DNA of 64,000 bases from Latrodectus hesperus. Its lineage: Eukaryota > Arthropoda > Arachnida > Araneae > Theridiidae. The stretch lies in contig CM075853.1 of NCBI GenBank assembly GCA_037975125.1, positions 76,361,609 to 76,425,608 on the forward strand. Direction: 5' to 3'. This document shows positions 61,901 to 64,000 of this stretch, piece after piece (the first letter of the stretch is position 1; the number at the start of each line of letters is the position of its first letter). The notes under the pieces were generated by a model. The model was not told where the DNA came from. It was given only the letters and a program-made list of their open reading frames with translations, and searched no databases. A program made the position numbers and the translations under genes.

Positions 61901-63612
61901 TCATGTTATCAGTAAACAATGCATGTTACTTAAAAAAAGAAAAGAAAAATAGTAATATTTAATTGCAATCAAAATTCAATTTACCATCAATATTAGTACA
62001 TTTAAGAGCACAAATTCAAAAATAAATTTTCTCATTTTACAATTTTAATACTCATTTTTTAAGCTTTTAATACTGTTCAATTTTAATCTTTTTTAAGAAT
62101 TATACCTATAAATTAATATGTATATTTCTCTTATTCAGCTTAATAAAATCATTTAATCTATTACAACAAAGTTGCTCATGTGTTCAATTATTTTTTTTAT
62201 ATTCTAATTATATTTCAAAATCTTTTTAAAAATATTTCGATCAATTAGATTTAATAGAAGTGACATTTATTATGCACTTACAAATGTCACTTCTACTCAC
62301 AAGAGTAGATGTGAAAAATGTGAAATTTTTAACAAAACTTTTAAACCAAAAGAATAAACAAATGTAAATGCTTTATTATACTTTAGAAAATCAAAAGTAG
62401 ACATTTCAAATTAATAATATTAATTTGATCATAACTAGTTTGAAATCAAATTAAGAAAACCTTTTTAATACTCAGTTCATATTTCATTGATTTAAACTAG
62501 CAATAAAACATATAAAAATAGTATTTTCAAAAACTAAAATTTGTGTTCTTTCCTTAAGGATTTTCTCCAATTATTTAATATTGCTTTACTTTTGCTCACA
62601 ATGCATATGGGGATTTAAATTACTTAGAATAAATTTAAAGAAATTTTCTGACAAATTTACATAACAGTTTATTGAATTTTAAAGGTTAAATAAAAATATA
62701 CAATACACATCTTTTACCAAAAGGAAATTTAAAAAAAAAATTGATGCAAAAATCATATTAAAAATATTTATTCTTACACTTTCAGCTTTAATTTAAAAAT
62801 TAAACATTCTTATTTTTAAAGTATGATTAACTATTTCAGCACATTCCCACAATTTTTTTTATCAAGAGAATATAACTCTGTTTTATTGATAACTTAAATT
62901 AAGGCAGTAAGTAATATGCAATTTAAGGAACATTTGCAAAATAAAATTCCGTCGATACAAAATTATAATATCCATGCCTTGAAAATTTCACCGAAACAAA
63001 TAAATCTTTAAAAAATATGGTTTTTCACCCACTAGCCTCTAAAAAAATTTAAGAATATTTTAACAAAACCTAATAAATTCATATTTATACATTTTCCCAA
63101 TACTTTAAAAACTATTAATATAAAAGTAAAATAACATACTATCGACGAAAATGTTTTTAAATTTTTAAGCGTAATTTTATATATTTTGTATAAAAATTTG
63201 AATTTAATTGAAATCATTGACTTTTAAATATTCAAGAACTTTACATCATCATCAATGATTTAATAATCTTGTTAATTATGCTAAATTTTAAAAATAGATT
63301 ATGATTTAAATATATTTAAAAAAAGATTACAAAAATATCAACTTTTAACAAATAAATTTTTTTACGGTAAGAACTGGGTTTATAAAGATGTATTTTATTT
63401 CCTACTTAAATAAAATAACAAACCAATATAGAACTTACTTCAGTGCCTATACTACTAGATGAGACAGGATAAGACGTTAAGCAAATATTTGGATTTGTGT
63501 GCATTTTAGATATAATGAAAGTCATTAAAACAAAAAATATACTAATCATTACACTAAGCACATAATTATCTAGTAGCAAGTCGATCCAAGTAGCATATTC
63601 GAGGGGGAACAT
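45971..63612 (-). CDS. MXRA7: MXRA7-like small membrane protein, 3 exons
   Basis: This is the overall span; the exons are listed separately. Three exons (174, 116 and 112 bp) join in frame to 133 residues plus stop. Residues about 18-37 (VLSVMISIFFVLMTFIISKM) form one membrane segment. A short Ser-rich linker follows, then a charged coiled coil (MTEEQRLLEQQVRQKQLAQI) and the tail FGNISLDEVEEQMKLYQ. The last third matches the conserved C-terminus of MXRA7 (MTKEELEEEQRVQKEQLAAI, then FGEMSDGDVQEQLRLYDM in vertebrates). The protein is shorter than vertebrate MXRA7 (about 200) because the Pro/Glu-rich middle is missing or minimal. MXRA7 is a poorly understood single-pass membrane protein linked to matrix remodelling. 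Intron 2 holds a full-length LINE and other transposons. The gene runs toward TMF1 (tail to tail). Confidence 0.88.
46156..46240. repeat. 85-bp fold-back with about 38-bp arms
   Basis: The left arm, starting AAATCAAGTAAAGTTTATAT, is repeated in inverted form ending at 46240, with about 36 of 39 positions matching and a loop of about 10 bases. The first 25 bp are perfect. It may be a very small MITE or the product of a template-switch event. Confidence 0.9.
48029..48104. repeat. Perfect 34-bp-arm palindrome, 8-base spacer
   Basis: The left arm is 48029-48062 and the right arm 48071-48104, perfectly complementary. The arm contains AATCTGAAGAAAATTGCAAT. The spacer is AAGAAAAA. Perfect identity implies a recent origin. 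Confidence 0.95.
48255..48495. repeat. G+C-richer block, probable dispersed repeat of unknown family
   Basis: This block, with runs such as GTGACCTACCCTATAAATGG and CTCCGTGACTTAGTTCACAG, stands out from the surrounding A+T-rich intron. No coding frame and no clear pol III boxes were found. It is called a repeat only by composition. Confidence 0.35.
49034..49044. repeat. 11-bp target site duplication of LINE, left
   Basis: TGTAAGAGATT occurs here and at 54627-54637, flanking the LINE exactly. Confidence 0.8.
49353..50200 (+). pseudogene. LINE ORF1 (Gag-like) remnant
   Basis: An open stretch at 49353-49604 (83 codons) followed by frame-broken continuation to about 50200. It is hydrophilic, Lys/Gln/Ser-rich, with no zinc knuckles surviving that I can see. 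Position directly after the 5' UTR and before the endonuclease region is the basis for calling it ORF1. Confidence 0.55.
50570..54505 (+). pseudogene. LINE ORF2 (endonuclease-RT-RNase H) remnant
   Basis: Frame-broken ORF2. The RT palm motif YGDDL lies near 52690-52705. The RT thumb reads CIEKANKAFWLYRNTFGRIW near 52965-53020, the RNase H motif CSDSQAVLLAL is near 53767-53800, and the C-terminal zinc-knuckle-like tail (VLDYPTSRSCQ) is at 54246-54278 and again at 54303-54335 because of a tandem duplication. Too damaged to encode a working protein. Confidence 0.82.
54242..54346 (+). repeat. Imperfect tandem duplication inside LINE ORF2 tail
   Basis: Two units 57 bp apart (from 54242 and from 54299) share TATTAGATTATCCTA and AGAGTTGTC-like blocks. 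The sister LINE copy at 1465-3860 has only one such unit, so the duplication is specific to this copy. Confidence 0.8.
54627..54637. repeat. 11-bp target site duplication of LINE, right
   Basis: TGTAAGAGATT, identical to 49034-49044, directly after the AAATCT tail. Confidence 0.8.
54638..56194 (-). other. MXRA7-like intron 2, middle, no feature
   Basis: Highly A+T-rich intron DNA with nothing recognisable. Confidence 0.6.
56678..56692. repeat. 15-bp target site duplication of SINE, left
   Basis: CATAATCTTGAAAGG here and CATAATCCTGAAAGG at 56833-56847 (14 of 15 identical) flank the SINE inside the Tc1 transposase remnant. Confidence 0.85.
56693..56832 (-). repeat. tRNA-derived SINE, copy D, nested in Tc1 remnant
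   Basis: A 140-bp copy on the - strand, from GGTTGCCCAAATGTTAGCAC through the family body (CTTAAGCATGGATGTTTATA, CTGTTTAATTATC) to GACAAACAAACC. The target duplication fixes both ends and therefore the full length of the family. The B box region is decayed (TGATTTAAATACC). Confidence 0.88.
56833..56847. repeat. 15-bp target site duplication of SINE, right
   Basis: CATAATCCTGAAAGG, the partner of 56678-56692. Confidence 0.85.
57278..57640. repeat. TA-rich microsatellite hosting a MITE
   Basis: Runs of TATATA with a few CA and GT interruptions occur on both sides (57278-57361 and 57618-57640) of the 256-bp element at 57362-57617. It is one microsatellite split by the insertion. Confidence 0.85.
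57362..57617. mobile_element. 256-bp MITE with 39-bp terminal inverted repeats
   Basis: The left end GGCACAGGTGCCGTATAATC and the inverted right end GGCACAAGTGACGTATAATC continue to match for about 39 bp with 3 mismatches. The inner part has no coding frame. It lies within TA repeats, consistent with TA target preference of Tc1/mariner-type transposases, though the TA context makes the exact target duplication unprovable. Confidence 0.9.
57670..57785 (-). CDS. MXRA7: MXRA7-like exon 2
   Basis: The acceptor on the - strand is TTTTCACAG and the donor is CA|GTAAAA. It encodes EKSGDESVSANALTMSPALI and AEKVIEANMTEEQRLLEQ. The last part matches the MTKEELEEEQ block of vertebrate MXRA7. It is entered in phase 0 and left in phase 2, in register with both neighbours. 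Confidence 0.92.
58938..58977. repeat. Poly-T tract (40 T)
   Basis: Forty uninterrupted T on the + strand. It might be the poly-A tail of an antisense retroposed copy, but no body is recognisable beside it. Confidence 0.95.
62255..62295. repeat. Short perfect hairpin
   Basis: TAGAAGTGACATTT (62255-62268) and its exact inverted copy (62282-62295) are separated by 13 bases. Confidence 0.9.
63439..63612 (-). CDS. MXRA7: MXRA7-like exon 1 with membrane segment
   Basis: The ATG at 63612 opens MFPLEYATWIDLLLDNY, followed by the membrane segment and a Ser-rich stretch ending SSSSIGTE at a consensus donor GAA|GTAAGT. An in-frame TGA lies seven codons upstream, so this is the first possible Met. Acidic residues lie before and Lys after the membrane span, suggesting N-out, C-in topology (inference). 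Confidence 0.85.
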
Positions 63613-64000
63613 TGCAAAATTACTAAATACTCATTTGTCTCTCTTGAAACAAGTATTAAAACAAACAATTCGAAAACTCGCTGTTTTTCGTGTCCACTGT
63701 CTGCTATCCAAAGTTAGTTGCCAAATGTAAGAATATAATAAAATGCAACTGGAAAATAATAGATAACATTCATTCCACAAACAGGTAGTTAATGTCTAGT
63801 TTAATGTTAAAAATAATTAAAATTCAATGCTTGTTAGAGATTTTTTGGTAATATATGAACAATAATTTGGTCATAAAATGTATGCAATTTAGACTGATAA
63901 TTGTTAACTGTTAAAAAACATTTAAAAGATGCTTTTAATAGTATTTCTCTTAAATAAACGAGTTTATCAATCGTTGAAAAAATTTAAGAACTAAAAAATT
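63613..64000 (-). promoter_or_regulatory. 5' UTR/promoter region of MXRA7-like gene (putative)
   Basis: The sequence upstream of the first codon. A slightly G+C-richer patch (63670-63720) could be near the transcription start. No TATA box, initiator or other element can be assigned with confidence in this base composition. Confidence 0.3.

Larger units (their letters stand above)
57786..63438 (-). other. MXRA7-like intron 1, no clear feature
   Basis: A 5.65 kb, extremely A+T-rich intron with a T40 run at 58938-58977 and a 14-bp-arm hairpin at 62255-62295. I see no exon or transposon family. The frame at 63032-63217 looks like a chance frame. Confidence 0.6.

Noticed and set aside
63032..63217. 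61-codon - strand frame in intron 1 of the MXRA7-like gene
   Set aside because: Low-complexity F/K/I content and no splice context that fits exon phases 0 to 0 in the gene.
1..64000. Search for CRISPR arrays, operons, phage or bacterial genes
   Set aside because: None seen; spliced genes, long introns and LINE/SINE content show nuclear animal DNA.

Overview
The window is about 64 kb of very A+T-rich (poly-A/T and TA-microsatellite-rich) intron-bearing animal DNA. Short coding exons are separated by long introns filled with retrotransposon and DNA-transposon remnants. The exon sequences and the transposon types (Jockey/I-like LINEs, animal Ty1/copia, Tc1/mariner, tRNA-derived SINEs) suggest an arthropod, and the LINE types look most like those of spiders. 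The species assignment is inference only.

Two host genes are supported, arranged tail to tail. (1) On the + strand, 277-36856 holds the last 18 coding exons (569 residues plus stop) of TMF1, the coiled-coil golgin TATA element modulatory factor / ARA160. The 5' half of the gene lies outside the window. Every exon junction keeps the reading frame. All visible introns are GT-AG except intron 15 (23416-33125), which has a GC donor and contains an inserted copia element. (2) On the - strand, 63612 down to 45971 holds a complete three-exon gene for a 133-residue, single-pass membrane protein whose C-terminal third matches the conserved tail of MXRA7. Its 11.6 kb second intron carries a full-length LINE.

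Mobile DNA explains most of the remaining recognisable sequence. A 4.57 kb copia element (24572-29145, - strand) has 285-bp LTRs differing at 3 positions and a 5-bp target duplication; its gag-pol frame is broken by a palindromic insertion and a second frameshift. A 5.58 kb decayed LINE (49045-54626, + strand) has an 11-bp target duplication. A 3' fragment of the same family lies at about 1465-3860 (- strand) and is itself interrupted by a 240-bp, 5'-truncated copy of another LINE with a 13-bp target duplication. A further LINE fragment is at 10222-11735 (-), a head-plus-tail LINE derivative at 40295-41130 (-), two Tc1/mariner remnants at 41896-42712 and 56195-57200, one remnant of a DUF4817-type element near 30285-30580, a 256-bp TA-flanked MITE at 57362-57617, and at least four copies of a tRNA-derived SINE. 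One SINE copy sits inside the second Tc1 remnant with a 15-bp target duplication.

Between the two genes (36857-45970) the only other candidate coding segment is a 170-bp orphan exon-like frame at 43590-43759. I see no operon, CRISPR array, functional tRNA/rRNA gene or new multi-gene system. The unusual material is mainly in transposon nesting, one non-canonical intron, local inverted duplications and the orphan exon.
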